Source: Deltaproteobacteria bacterium (GTDB taxonomy: Bacteria > Myxococcota_A > UBA9160 > UBA4427). From it: a DNA stretch of 64,000 nucleotides. The position numbers were made by a program, and so were the translations under genes. The notes below the pieces were generated by a model. That model saw only the letters and a program-made list of their open reading frames with translations. It was not told the origin of the DNA and searched no databases. The stretch lies in contig JADJOR010000001.1 of NCBI GenBank assembly GCA_016713665.1, positions 930,001 to 994,000 on the forward strand, in the 5' to 3' direction. This document shows, piece by piece, positions 49,721-58,803 of this stretch (the stretch's first letter is position 1; the number at the start of each line of letters is the position of its first letter).

Positions 49721-51577
49721 CTACGGCGCCGGCGAGGCCGGCATCGCGCGATTCGACCAGGGCGATGCGTCGACGACCTGCAGTCCGCGACCGTCGGCGG
49801 TCACGAGATGGCGGCCCATCGAAGAGACCCGTACGCGCGCACCGACGTCGACCGTCTCCTCGACGCCGTCGAGGCGCCGCGTCAGAACCTGCAGCCCCCG
49901 CTGACCCACGAGATAGATGCGGCCGTCGATCTTCGCCGCATCGAAGACCTCGCCGATCTCCCGAGCGAAGAGCTTGCCGACGACCCGGGGTCGCTCGGCT
50001 ACCGACACGTCGATCACGAGCGCGCCGCCCGGCCCCGTCACGACGGCGGTCCGATCGATCACCCGCACGTGGTTCGGGCCGAAGGTCCGCCCGAGCTTCA
50101 GCTGGGCGATCACGCGCTCGTCGACGAGCAGCTCGAGATTCGAGACGTAGACCGACTCCCCGTCGGCGAAGACCAGCGCGCTCCCGGCGGCGCCAATCCC
50201 CTGGATGACGCGTCGCATCGCGCGGCGGATCGTCCCCTGCTCGAGATCGATCACCTGCATGCCCTTCGCCCCGACCACGACCAGCTCGCGCCCGACCGCC
50301 GCGATCCCGAGGATCCGACCGATCTCGCCCCGGGCCCAGAACCGCTCGCGCACCGGCCGTCCGCCGTCGAGGCGGACGAGCTCGAGCCCTTCCTCGCCGA
50401 AGATCGCGACGCGCTGGCCGACGACCCGGACGCCCGTCCATTTCTTGAAGTTCTCGCCCCGGTCGTAGCGCGCGAGCGTCACCGGCTTGCCCGGATCCGC
50501 GAGGTCGAGCAGATCGAAGTCGCCGTCCTCGTACAACACGACGGTGCGGTCGCCCGCCGAAGCGAGGTCGACGACCGGCCGCGCCAGGTCGATCGCGGGC
50601 CGCACCGTCTGATCGTTGTTCCAGCGCGCGAAGGGCACGAAGAACTCCTCCCAGTAGCGCGGCGCGGCGGCCGAGAAGAGCACCGAGGTCCCCGGGACGT
50701 GGGACTTGTCGACGACGCGGATCTCGAAGCTCCGCTCGACGATCGTGTTGCCGCTCGCCCGATCCCGGAGCACGACGTGCGTCACCCCGAGCACCCCGGG
50801 TCGCGCGAGCGTCCCCGTCGTCGCGACCTGCTTGACGGCATCTTCCCGGTGGGCGACCTCGAGCACGACGGCCGGTGCCGTCGCGGCGGAGGTCTCGGCG
50901 ACCGGGACGAGGGTGATCCCCGCGCGCATCGCGAGCTCGTGGATGCGCTCGTCGAGCTTCTGCTGGACCCGCCGGGCCTCGGGCGTCGCCGCGTCGATCT
51001 CGAAGCGCAGACCGAGGCGATTCGAGCCGGCACTGCGGCGGGCGACCACGGTCTCGGCCGTGCGCTTCGCCTCGATCGCGAAATCGCTGTCGGGATGGAT
51101 CAGCGCGAAGTCCGCGAGCCGGACGGGATCCCCGTCGAAGCCCCGGGCCTCGAGATAGGTCGCGTTGCCGATGGCGCGGGGCGCGAGGGGGCCGTCCGGG
51201 AACTCCGTCAGGAACTCGCGATAGGCCATGGAGCTGCCCTGGGCTCGGGCGAACTCGAAGGCCGGCTTCTCGAGCGAGGGCTTGAGCTTCGGGAGCAGCG
51301 CGCTCCCGGGATGGCGCTTGCGATAGGCCTCGAAGCCCGAAAGCGAGGGATTCGCGAGCAGCTTGTGGTACTCGAGACGCTCGCGCGCCTCGGCGGCGTA
51401 CTTCGAGTCGGCGTGCTCGCGCAGGTAGCGGTAGTAGGCGGCCGGAGAGTCCTCTTCGACGGTCCGACGCCAGGCCCCGCCGATGCAGCCCGTCACCAAC
51501 AGGACCAGTCCGGCGGTCAGGAGGACCCGCGCATTGCGCAATCGCCGGGTCTCGTTCGATCGGAGGGTCGAAGGCAT
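49721..51577 (-). CDS. Beta-propeller lipoprotein of unknown function
   Basis: 618 residues; GGGAGAG precedes the ATG at 51577. The lipobox is LLVTGC near residue 31. Residues 45-165 are helical, TPR-like (YYRYLREHADSKYAAEARER, FLTEFPDGPLAPRAI). A middle domain (about 200-320) has VVARRSAGSNRLGLRFEIDA. From about 340 there are repeated propeller blades such as VRVVGQRVAIFGEEGLELVRL, AVGRELVVVGAKGMQVIDL and DGRIYLVGQRGLQVL, like LVIVD or quinoprotein-like propellers. No enzyme motif is visible. It is probably an outer-membrane or periplasmic scaffold. It is divergent from the BKACE gene. Confidence 0.75.
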   Translation of the reverse strand: MPSTLRSNETRRLRNARVLLTAGLVLLVTGCIGGAWRRTVEEDSPAAYYRYLREHADSKYAAEARERLEYHKLLANPSLSGFEAYRKRHPGSALLPKLKPSLEKPAFEFARAQGSSMAYREFLTEFPDGPLAPRAIGNATYLEARGFDGDPVRLADFALIHPDSDFAIEAKRTAETVVARRSAGSNRLGLRFEIDAATPEARRVQQKLDERIHELAMRAGITLVPVAETSAATAPAVVLEVAHREDAVKQVATTGTLARPGVLGVTHVVLRDRASGNTIVERSFEIRVVDKSHVPGTSVLFSAAAPRYWEEFFVPFARWNNDQTVRPAIDLARPVVDLASAGDRTVVLYEDGDFDLLDLADPGKPVTLARYDRGENFKKWTGVRVVGQRVAIFGEEGLELVRLDGGRPVRERFWARGEIGRILGIAAVGRELVVVGAKGMQVIDLEQGTIRRAMRRVIQGIGAAGSALVFADGESVYVSNLELLVDERVIAQLKLGRTFGPNHVRVIDRTAVVTGPGGALVIDVSVAERPRVVGKLFAREIGEVFDAAKIDGRIYLVGQRGLQVLTRRLDGVEETVDVGARVRVSSMGRHLVTADGRGLQVVDASPWSNRAMPASPAP

Positions 51578-51790
51578 GGCAGAGCTCTCCCGTTCGCCGC
51601 GGGATGACGCGCGGCGCAGCCCTGGCGGGATCGGCCCGCTCCGAGGTCCACTTGAGGTGGCCCCTGGGGTCCGGCCGGAGTTGCGCATCGCTGATACGCT
51701 GGGCCGAGGCGCAGGTCGACGCCGTCCTGCACGACCCGGATGCCCAACCGGACGCCCACCCGGGCGCCCGTCCGAACGAGGAGCCCGCCC

Positions 51791-52723
51791 ATGGCCCGAG
51801 CCGAGACCCCCGTGATCCTCGAGGTCGCCATCAACGGCATGACCTCGAAGGCCAAGAACCCGAATGCCCCGCGCACCGCCGCCGAGATCGAGCGCGAATC
51901 CCTGCGCGCCTTCGCCCTCGGCGCGAGCATCGTCCACGCCCACAACAGCGACATCGCGCTGACCGGCCAGGCCGCCGCCGACGACTACCTCGCCGCCTGG
52001 CGACCGATCCTCGGCGCGCTGCCCGACGCCCTCTGGTATCCGACGCTGACCTCCGGCGACGGCATGGCGGCCAAGCTCGACCACATCGAGCGGATCGCCC
52101 GGGAGGTCGCCGTCCCGATGTGCGCCTTCGATCCGGGCTCGACCAACATCGGGATGCCCGGGCCCGGCGGGCTCCCGGTCGGCGGTGTCTACGGTGTGTC
52201 CTACGAAGACGTGCGCGTCGCCTTCGAGTTCTGCGAGCGCTTCCGCATGGGGCCTGCGCTCGGGATCTACGAGCCGAACGCGCTGCGCACCACCCTCGCC
52301 TGGCAGCGCGCGGGCAGGCTGCCGGCGGGCTCGATGGTGAAGCTCTACTTCGGCGGGGAGTACGGATTGATGTCGACCGAGCCCGGGGTCTCCTTCGGGC
52401 TCATGCCGACCGAGTCCGGCCTGCTCGCCTATCTCGACATGCTCGAGGGCACGGGGCTTCCCTGGTCCGTCTCGGTCTGGGGCGGCGATCTGATGCAGAC
52501 GCCCATCGCGAAGCTCGCCCTCGAGCGCGGCGGGCATTTGCACATCGGCGTGGAGGAGTTCTACTCCCGCGACCGCAGCCCCTCGAACGAAGAGCTGATC
52601 CGGGAGGCGAAGGCGCTGTGCGACAAGGTGGGGAGACCGCTGGCGAGCTTCGAGGACACGCGGCGGCTGCTCGCGATGCCGAGCCGCAACGATCAGGCGG
52701 CCGCATGCGGACGGCGAGCCTGA
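51791..52723 (+). CDS. BKACE (DUF849) beta-keto acid cleavage enzyme
   Basis: 310 residues from the ATG at 51791, which has GAGGAG upstream. The zinc-dependent BKACE family condenses beta-keto acids with acetyl-CoA, cleaving them to acetoacetate and a CoA thioester. Motifs: EVAINGMTSKAKNPNAP, the His ligands in IVHAHNSDIALTG, CAFDPGSTNIGMPG, WSVSVWGGDLMQ and the third metal ligand region HIGVEEFYSRDRSPSN. The loop residues that set specificity do not tell me the substrate. It is adjacent to a methyltransferase. A role in lysine or carnitine-like catabolism is possible but unproven. Confidence 0.85.
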   Translation: MARAETPVILEVAINGMTSKAKNPNAPRTAAEIERESLRAFALGASIVHAHNSDIALTGQAAADDYLAAWRPILGALPDALWYPTLTSGDGMAAKLDHIERIAREVAVPMCAFDPGSTNIGMPGPGGLPVGGVYGVSYEDVRVAFEFCERFRMGPALGIYEPNALRTTLAWQRAGRLPAGSMVKLYFGGEYGLMSTEPGVSFGLMPTESGLLAYLDMLEGTGLPWSVSVWGGDLMQTPIAKLALERGGHLHIGVEEFYSRDRSPSNEELIREAKALCDKVGRPLASFEDTRRLLAMPSRNDQAAACGRRA

Positions 52724-52749
52724 GCCCGGGCGAGGAGAACGAAGGCACG

Positions 52750-53967
52750 ATGTCGTCCGCGACGGCGGAGCCCGAGGCGACCGAGCAGGCGGAGCTGGCT
52801 CGACAGCTGACCGAGTGGGCGGCGCTCGGCTTCCACGGTCTGCGCAGCGCGCTCTTCTTCGCCGAGAGTCTGCCGCTCGTCTGGCTCCAGAGCCCGCCCG
52901 CCCGCTCCGCCCGCAAAGGCTCGGAGCGCGCCGCGTCCGGGTCCGCCAGACGCCGCGGCGCGGCGCCGCGCCCGCCGTCGCGCGAAGCCGTCGAGACGGC
53001 GCTCGCGCGCTTGCGAACGCTCTTCGAGCAGGATGCGAAGGCGATCGGGCGCGGCGTGATGCCGCTCTCGGTGCTGACGCCGCGAGATTGGCTCGGCCAC
53101 GGCGGCCGCTTCCTGCGCATCCTCGGCGACGCACGCACGGTCGTCGCGCGGCGGGCGCGGCGGGAGTCCCGGGACTTCGGTGCGCGGGCGAAGCCCTGGC
53201 TCGACGAGCTCCCGGCCTACTATCGCCGGAACTTCCATTACCAGACCGATGGCTACCTCTCGGCTCGATCCGCCGAGCTCTACGAGCACCAGGTCGAGCT
53301 GCTCTTTCGCGGCGGAGCCGACGCCATGCGGCGTTTGATCCTGCCACCGCTGCGCGCCCATTTCGGCGACGACCCACGCACGCGGGACGGCCAGGGGCTT
53401 CGATTCCTCGAGCTCGGCTCCGGTACGGGCAGCGCGAGCCACGCCGTCGCCCGGGCCTTTCCCCGCGCCAAGCTCACCTGCCTCGATCTGTCCTTTCCCT
53501 ATACGCGCCACGCCCGCCAGCAGCTCGCGGCCTACGATCGGGTCGAGTGTGTGCAGGGCGACGCGGCGCGCCTCGAGTTCGCCGACGGGTGCTTCGATGC
53601 GGTCTACTCGGTCTTCCTGTTCCACGAGCTGCCGCTGCCGGTCCGCGAGCTCGTGCTCGAAGAGGCGCGGCGCGTGCTCAAGCCGGGGGGCTTCTTCGGG
53701 CTGGTCGATTCGCTGCAGACCGGCGACGACCCCGAGCTCGACTGGGCCCTCGACTTCTTTCCGCGCGAGTTCCACGAGCCCTACTACGCCCACTACGCGG
53801 CGCATCCGATGGAGACGCTGGTCCGCCGCGCCGGCTTCGAGTCGGTCGAGCAGGGAACGGGCTACCTCGCCAAGTGGATCGCGGCCCGATCGGCGCCGAA
53901 GCTCCCGACGGCCGTCGACGATCCCGGCCGGTCCGCCGCGCTCAATCCGCCGAATAGCCCGGATTGA
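52750..53967 (+). CDS. SAM-dependent methyltransferase (class I)
   Basis: 405 residues from the ATG at 52750 (MSSATAEPEA); an ATG at 52705 also exists. The SAM-binding motif is FLELGSGTGSASHAVARAFP around residue 217, followed by LTCLDLSFPY and a motif-II-like stretch FDAVYSVFLFHELP. The C-terminal region has RVLKPGGFFGLVDSLQTG. An N-terminal domain of about 200 residues, with ELPAYYRRNFHYQTDGYLS, may recognise the substrate. Close relatives appear in various lipid and quinone pathways; the substrate is not assigned. The 3' end overlaps the convergent SDR gene by 26 bases. Confidence 0.82.
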   Translation: MSSATAEPEATEQAELARQLTEWAALGFHGLRSALFFAESLPLVWLQSPPARSARKGSERAASGSARRRGAAPRPPSREAVETALARLRTLFEQDAKAIGRGVMPLSVLTPRDWLGHGGRFLRILGDARTVVARRARRESRDFGARAKPWLDELPAYYRRNFHYQTDGYLSARSAELYEHQVELLFRGGADAMRRLILPPLRAHFGDDPRTRDGQGLRFLELGSGTGSASHAVARAFPRAKLTCLDLSFPYTRHARQQLAAYDRVECVQGDAARLEFADGCFDAVYSVFLFHELPLPVRELVLEEARRVLKPGGFFGLVDSLQTGDDPELDWALDFFPREFHEPYYAHYAAHPMETLVRRAGFESVEQGTGYLAKWIAARSAPKLPTAVDDPGRSAALNPPNSPD

Positions 53968-54745
53968 ACTTGATCCGCCGCCCGGCCGTCCAGCCCGCGT
54001 CGACGGGATAGTCGCCGCCGCTGCACGAGAGGCTCTCGTCCGAGGCGAGGAAGAGGATCATCCGCGCGATGTCGCGAATGATCTCGATGCCGGGCCGCTT
54101 CTGGTTGTGCGGAATCACGTCGTGGGTGAAGGCGAGGGTCTTCATCGGATCGATGCCTTCGGGCGTGAAGGCGCGGCGCATCGCCGGCCCGCCGGCCTCC
54201 GGACAGACCGCGTTGACGCGGATGCCGCGCTGGCCGAGCTCGAGCGCGGCAACGCGGGTCAGGCCGCGCAGGGCCCACTTGGTCGGCGAATAGGCGGCGA
54301 GACCATTCTTCGCCGAGAGGCCGTCGACCGACGACACGTTGACGATCGAGCCCCCGCCCGCCGCCTGCATCTCCCGGGCGACCGCCTTGATCCCGAGGAA
54401 GGGGCCGAGCGTGTTGACCCGCCAGAGGCGTTCGACGACGGCCGCGGGCGTATCGACGAGGGCCTCGATGTGGAGCAGCCCTGCGTTGTTGACGAGCACG
54501 TTCGGCCGCCCGAAGCGCTTCACCGTCTCTGCGACGGCCGCAGCCCAGCTCCCCTCGTCCGTCACGTCGAGACGAACGAAGGCCGCGTCGGAGCCGATCT
54601 CCGCCGCCGTCCGAGCCCCCTCCTCGACGAGCACGTCGGCAATGACGACCTTCGCGCCTTCGGCCGCGAAGAGGCGGGCGGTCTGCTCGCCGGTGCCGCG
54701 GGCGGCACCGGTCACGATGGCGATCTTTCCTTCGAGTCGGGGCAT
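53942..54745 (-). CDS. Short-chain dehydrogenase/reductase (SDR)
   Basis: 267 residues. Classical SDR motifs: NAD-binding IVTGAARGTGEQTARLF, NNAG in VLVNNAGLLHIEAL, catalytic Ser in NVSSVDG, and YxxxK in AAYSPTKWALRGL. The Asp in VVIADVLVEEG suggests NAD rather than NADP. Sequence features resemble the 3-alpha(or 20-beta)-hydroxysteroid dehydrogenase group, but many alcohols are possible. The C-terminus lies opposite the methyltransferase end. Nearby lipid-type genes (START domain, sterol-desaturase-like) fit a lipid role, by inference. Confidence 0.88.
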   Translation of the reverse strand: MPRLEGKIAIVTGAARGTGEQTARLFAAEGAKVVIADVLVEEGARTAAEIGSDAAFVRLDVTDEGSWAAAVAETVKRFGRPNVLVNNAGLLHIEALVDTPAAVVERLWRVNTLGPFLGIKAVAREMQAAGGGSIVNVSSVDGLSAKNGLAAYSPTKWALRGLTRVAALELGQRGIRVNAVCPEAGGPAMRRAFTPEGIDPMKTLAFTHDVIPHNQKRPGIEIIRDIARMILFLASDESLSCSGGDYPVDAGWTAGRRIKFNPGYSAD

Positions 54746-54882
54746 GCTTTCTCCCTGGGTAGGGGCCGGACGGTAGGCATTCGACGCCCCGCTCGAAAGC
54801 CGCGGCGCGACGCCACAGAGGGCGGCGGTGGCCCGGAAATCGGCACTACACTCGAAGCCCTCCCTCCGACGAGGTTCCCGCG

Positions 54883-55620
54883 ATGTCGCGAAGGCCGCTC
54901 GCTCCGACCCGATCGAACCCGCCGCGCCGCGATAGGCAGGCGTGCAGGCCGCGCCGCAGCCCCCGGTTCGGCGTCGCCGCCGGGCCGCTGCGCGCCGCCC
55001 TCCTCGCCTCCATGCTCGCCGTCCTCCCCTCCCTGCTCACGGCCCTGCTCCTCCCGCCGGCTGCCCGGGCCGAGGGTGCGCCGTGGACCCTCGAGCGCGA
55101 CCGCGACGGCATCGTCATCCATACCCGACCCGTCGCCGGCTCCGGCATCGACGAGTTCCGGGGCACCGCCCTCGTCCCGGCTCCGGTCGACGCGGTCCGC
55201 GCCGTGCTGCGCAACGTCGACGACTTCGAGCTCTGGTTCCGGAATACCAGCGAGTCGCGGCTGCTCTCCCGGGAGGCCAACGTGCAGCTCCAATACACGG
55301 TGATCGACGCGCCCTGGCCCGTCTCCGATCGGGACAACGTCTTCCGCTCCGAGACGACCCGCGATCCGTCGACCGGCGTCGTCCGGATCGCGGTCACGGC
55401 CGATCCCGATCGCCAGCCCGAGCAGCCCGACCGCGTGCGCGTGCGCCACGCGCGGGGGGAATGGCTGCTCGAGCCCGTCGCCCCGGAGCAGACGCGCGTC
55501 ACGTTCACGATGCACCTCGAGCCCGGCGGCGGTGTGCCGGATTGGCTCCTGAACGTGCGGGTCGTCGAGACGCCCTTCGAGGCGCTCACCAACCTGCGCG
55601 CGCAGCTCGCGAAGCGTTAG
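54883..55620 (+). CDS. Exported START-domain lipid-binding protein
   Basis: 245 residues with an N-terminal signal: basic residues, then LRAALLASMLAVLPSLLTALLL and a cleavage-like AARAEG. The mature part is a START (StAR-related lipid transfer) fold: WTLERDRDGIVIHTRPVAGSG, FRGTALVPAPVDAVRAVLRN, ASREAN-like VQLQYTVIDAPWPVSDRDNV, and TRVTFTMHLEPGGGVPDWLLN with a final long helix. START proteins hold lipids or sterols in a deep pocket. The ligand is unknown. It is followed after three bases by a GGCT-like gene. Confidence 0.85.
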   Translation: MSRRPLAPTRSNPPRRDRQACRPRRSPRFGVAAGPLRAALLASMLAVLPSLLTALLLPPAARAEGAPWTLERDRDGIVIHTRPVAGSGIDEFRGTALVPAPVDAVRAVLRNVDDFELWFRNTSESRLLSREANVQLQYTVIDAPWPVSDRDNVFRSETTRDPSTGVVRIAVTADPDRQPEQPDRVRVRHARGEWLLEPVAPEQTRVTFTMHLEPGGGVPDWLLNVRVVETPFEALTNLRAQLAKR

Positions 55621-55623
55621 GCG

Positions 55624-56130
55624 ATGGCGGAGCGACGGGACAGCGAAGGGGCTGGAGTCCCTGAGGCGGGGGACTGGCTCGTCGTCTACGGCTCGCTCAT
55701 GCGCGGCATCGCGTCCGCGTCCGCGGACGTGGCCGGGGGCGGCGGCGGCGGCGATCTGCTCGATCGGCTCGGCGTGGGCGCCGGGCTTCGGCGCGTCGGT
55801 GCCTGTCGGGTTTCCGGCGTGCTCTACGATCTCGGCCCCTATCCCGCCCTGCGCGCGGCAGTCAGGACGGACGAGGTCGTCTGCGGGGAGCTCCACGCGG
55901 TCCTCGATCCCGGGATCTTCGCCGTCCTCGACGCCTTCGAGGGCTTCGACCCGGCAGATCCCTCCGGCTCCGACTATCTCCGGGAGCGAGTCCCGTTGCT
56001 CGAGCCCCGCGGCCGATCGGCCTGGATCTACGTCTACAACCGACAGCCCGACGCGAATCAGCGGATCGCGAGCGGAGACTGGCGGCTCCATCTGGCGAAG
56101 CGCGCCGATCCCCCGCACGATCCCGCTTGA
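55624..56130 (+). CDS. Gamma-glutamylcyclotransferase-like (AIG2/GGCT) protein
   Basis: 168 residues, three bases after the START gene. The GGCT fold begins with WLVVYGSLMRG (YGSLxxG substrate loop). The later VLDAFEGFDP carries the acidic residue of this family, and YLRERVPLLEPRGRSAWIYVYN closes the barrel. GGCT proteins cyclise gamma-glutamyl amines to 5-oxoproline, but bacterial members are poorly defined. An insertion rich in Gly (about residues 38-44) interrupts the usual spacing. Confidence 0.82.
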   Translation: MAERRDSEGAGVPEAGDWLVVYGSLMRGIASASADVAGGGGGGDLLDRLGVGAGLRRVGACRVSGVLYDLGPYPALRAAVRTDEVVCGELHAVLDPGIFAVLDAFEGFDPADPSGSDYLRERVPLLEPRGRSAWIYVYNRQPDANQRIASGDWRLHLAKRADPPHDPA

Positions 56131-56196
56131 AGACGCGTGCCGAGCCCGCCCCGGGGATCGCGACCGCCTCGGCGCACCAAGCGAGGAGCATTCCAG

Positions 56197-56577
56197 ATGG
56201 GATTCCTGATCCGCATGACGATCACCGCCCTCGGCCTCTGGCTCGCGAGTCGCTTCGTCCCCGGCGCGTCGATCGAAGGCCCGCTCACCTTCGTGCTCGC
56301 CGCCCTCTGGCTCGGCGTCGTCAACGCCGTCGTCCGACCGATCGCCTTCATCCTGACGCTGCCGATCACGCTCCTCTCCCTCGGCCTCTTCCTGCTCGTG
56401 ATCAATGCCGGCATGGTCGCCCTGGTCGCCTGGCTGCTCGAAGGCTTCCGCCTCTCGGGCTTCGGCGCGGCGCTCTTGACCTCGATCGTCGTCGGGCTCA
56501 CCTCCTGGGTCGGCAACGCCTTCATCGGCGAAAGGGGCCGCTACGAGCTCGCCGTGGTCAAGCGCCGCGTCCAGTAG
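56197..56577 (+). CDS. Phage holin family 4-like membrane protein (YvlD/DUF-type)
   Basis: 126 residues from the ATG at 56197 (GAGGAG before it). Four hydrophobic segments cover most of the protein; motifs TALGLWLASRFVPGASIEG and GVVNAVVRPIAFILTLPIT are diagnostic of the family named phage holin 4_2, which in bacteria is chromosomal and not phage-linked. The function is unknown. The only links to neighbours are position and strand. Confidence 0.82.
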   Translation: MGFLIRMTITALGLWLASRFVPGASIEGPLTFVLAALWLGVVNAVVRPIAFILTLPITLLSLGLFLLVINAGMVALVAWLLEGFRLSGFGAALLTSIVVGLTSWVGNAFIGERGRYELAVVKRRVQ

Positions 56578-56632
56578 CCGGTCATGCGCGGGTTGGTACA
56601 GTGCGCACGAACTCGGAGCACAGGACCCCCGC

Positions 56633-57517
56633 ATGATCGACAAGCTCGCCTCGTGGCTCTTCTTTCCCGTCGTCCTCGTCGTCTCGCTCGCCGCCGGCAA
56701 CAACCTGATCGAGGCCGGATTGCCGACCGTTCCGGTGTTGTTCGGGTCGGCTCTGGTCGTCTTCGCCGCCGAGCGGCTCTTTCCGAATCTCCCGAGCTGG
56801 AACCACTCCCACGAGGACGTACTCGTCGACATCTGTCACGCGGTGACCGTCTCGATCGCGTCCTTCGCGACGGCCGTCGTCGTCCCGAAGCTGCTCGCGC
56901 CGGCGGCGGCCTGGACCGCGGGCTTCGGAACCGCGGCGCTCTGGCCCGCCGATGCCTCGCTGCTCGTCCAGCTCCCCCTCGCGATGGTCGTGGGCGAGCT
57001 CTTCCAGTACTGGAGCCATCGCCTCTCGCATACCTGGGAGCCCTTCTGGCGGCTCCATGCGACGCATCACAGCGCCCCGCGCCTCTATTTCTTCAACGCG
57101 GCCCGCTTTCATCCCCTCGACATCGTCGTCGATACGACGGCCGGCCTGATCCCGCTGACGCTGCTCGGCACACCGCCCAAGGTCATGCTGCTCTTCGCGC
57201 TGGCGACTTCCGTGCTCGGCTATCTGCAGCACTCGAACGTGCGCGTCGCCCTCGGCCCCCTCAACTACGTCTTCTCGATGGCCGAGCTCCACCGCTGGCA
57301 CCACGCGAAGAATCTCGACGAGGCCAATACGAACTACGGCTCGAATCTGATCCTCTGGGATCTCCTGTTCGGGACCTTCTTCTGGCCTCGGGATCGCAAG
57401 CCGCCGGAGACGATCGGCATCCCCGATCTCGCGGCCTTTCCGCAGAGCTATCTGGGTCAGCTCGCCTCGCCGTTCCGCTGGCGGAAGATCCAGGCGGAAA
57501 GCCGGGTCGCGGCGTAG
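56633..57517 (+). CDS. Sterol desaturase / fatty acid hydroxylase-family membrane enzyme
   Basis: 294 residues. It is an integral-membrane di-iron oxygenase by family. Four or so hydrophobic segments lie at about 8-25, 35-50, 75-95 and 110-130. His boxes: HRLSH, HATHH and HRWHH, plus HSN and FHPLD motifs, match the HX3H-HX2HH pattern. The family includes C5-sterol desaturases, beta-carotene hydroxylases and alkylglycerol monooxygenases, so the substrate is open. It is near a START protein, SDR and methyltransferase. Confidence 0.87.
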   Translation: MIDKLASWLFFPVVLVVSLAAGNNLIEAGLPTVPVLFGSALVVFAAERLFPNLPSWNHSHEDVLVDICHAVTVSIASFATAVVVPKLLAPAAAWTAGFGTAALWPADASLLVQLPLAMVVGELFQYWSHRLSHTWEPFWRLHATHHSAPRLYFFNAARFHPLDIVVDTTAGLIPLTLLGTPPKVMLLFALATSVLGYLQHSNVRVALGPLNYVFSMAELHRWHHAKNLDEANTNYGSNLILWDLLFGTFFWPRDRKPPETIGIPDLAAFPQSYLGQLASPFRWRKIQAESRVAA

Positions 57518-57590
57518 TGTCGGAAATCCCGCGGGCCAGACACTTTGCCATTGACGCTCGCCCCCGACGCGGCGATTCTGCCGGCCCTTC

Positions 57591-58784
57591 ATGAGCGCGC
57601 CCGCAGCTTCATCGAATGGCCGCGTCCTCGCGTGGCTGGCCTTTTCCCTGGCCATGCCGCTTCCGTGGCTGTTATCCGCAGAGGGTTCCCTCGGCCACAC
57701 CGCGATCGCGGCCTGGACCGGGTTCGCGATCATTGGTGCCGCCTTCCTCCTGTCCTGGTCGGTCGAGCTCGGTGAGCAGGATCTGCCCCAATCCTTCGCG
57801 CTGCTGGTCCTCGCGCTGGTCTCGGTCCTGCCCGAATACGCCGTCGACCTGACCTTCGCGATCAAGGCGGCCGAGGACCCGAGCTACGCCCACTACGCCG
57901 TCGCCAACATGACCGGCGCCAACCGGCTCCTGATCGGTCTCGGCTGGACCTCGGTCGTGCTCATGGCGTGCTGGCGGGCCAAGACCAACTCGCTGCAGAT
58001 CCCGGTCCACCACCACCTGGAGATGCGCTTCCTCCTCTACTCGACCCTCTACTCCTTCACGATTCCCTTGAAGGGCGAGCTCAACCTGATCGACGCCGTC
58101 GTGCTGCTCTCGCTCTTCATCGCCTACGTGGTCGCGGCGACGAAGGGGCACCACGGTGACTCGGAGCTCGTGGGGCCCGCCGCGTGGATCGACGCCCATA
58201 CGAATACCTTCGGGCGCCGGGCCGTCGCGACCTTCCTCCTCTTCTATGCCGCGTTCGCCATCTTCAGATCCGCAGAGCCCTTTGCCGAGAGCCTGGTCGA
58301 GCTGGGCCATGGACTGCCCATCGACGAGTTCCTGCTGGTCCAGTGGGTCGCGCCCCTGGCCTCCGAGTCTCCGGAGTTCCTGGTCGCCCTGATGTTCGCG
58401 TGGCGGATGCGCGGCGACCTCGGGATCGGGGCGCTCATCTCCTCGAAGGTCAATCAGTGGACCCTGCTGGTCGGGGCGCTGCCGATCGCCTTCATGGTGG
58501 CCTCGGGCGGGTGGAGCGGTCTCCCCCTCGACGCGCGTCAATCGGAAGAGCTCTTCCTGACCTCGGCCCAGTCGCTGCTCGCGACGGCCCTGATCATCGA
58601 CCTCGACTTCTCCCGCCTCGAGGCGATCGTGCTGACGGGGCTCTTCGGGGTCCAGCTCGTCTTCCCCGACGCCGAGGTCCGGCTGGCCTTCGGCGTGCTG
58701 TATCTCGTGATCTTCGTCGGGCTGATCGTCCATTCCCGCAGCCGCCGTCAAGCTTTCTTCGCCCTGCTCCGATACCGCGACTGA
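57591..58784 (+). CDS. Sodium/calcium exchanger-family (CaCA) membrane protein
   Basis: 397 residues with about ten hydrophobic segments. The two inverted alpha-repeats typical of the family are ALVSVLPEYAVDLTFAIK with ANMTGANRLLIGLGW, and PLASESPEFLVALMFAWRM with ALISSKVNQWTLLVGALP. The acidic Glu residues in LPEY and SPEF are the expected cation ligands. It could exchange Na+ for Ca2+ or protons. A long loop is centred on residues 190-215. It is convincingly CaCA, but the ion is not known. Confidence 0.85.
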   Translation: MSAPAASSNGRVLAWLAFSLAMPLPWLLSAEGSLGHTAIAAWTGFAIIGAAFLLSWSVELGEQDLPQSFALLVLALVSVLPEYAVDLTFAIKAAEDPSYAHYAVANMTGANRLLIGLGWTSVVLMACWRAKTNSLQIPVHHHLEMRFLLYSTLYSFTIPLKGELNLIDAVVLLSLFIAYVVAATKGHHGDSELVGPAAWIDAHTNTFGRRAVATFLLFYAAFAIFRSAEPFAESLVELGHGLPIDEFLLVQWVAPLASESPEFLVALMFAWRMRGDLGIGALISSKVNQWTLLVGALPIAFMVASGGWSGLPLDARQSEELFLTSAQSLLATALIIDLDFSRLEAIVLTGLFGVQLVFPDAEVRLAFGVLYLVIFVGLIVHSRSRRQAFFALLRYRD

Positions 58785-58803
58785 CGTTGAATCGGAGAGC
58801 GCC

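Noticed and set aside
56197..56577. Prophage holin
   Set aside because: The family name suggests phage, but no other phage gene is near and this family is chromosomal in many bacteria.
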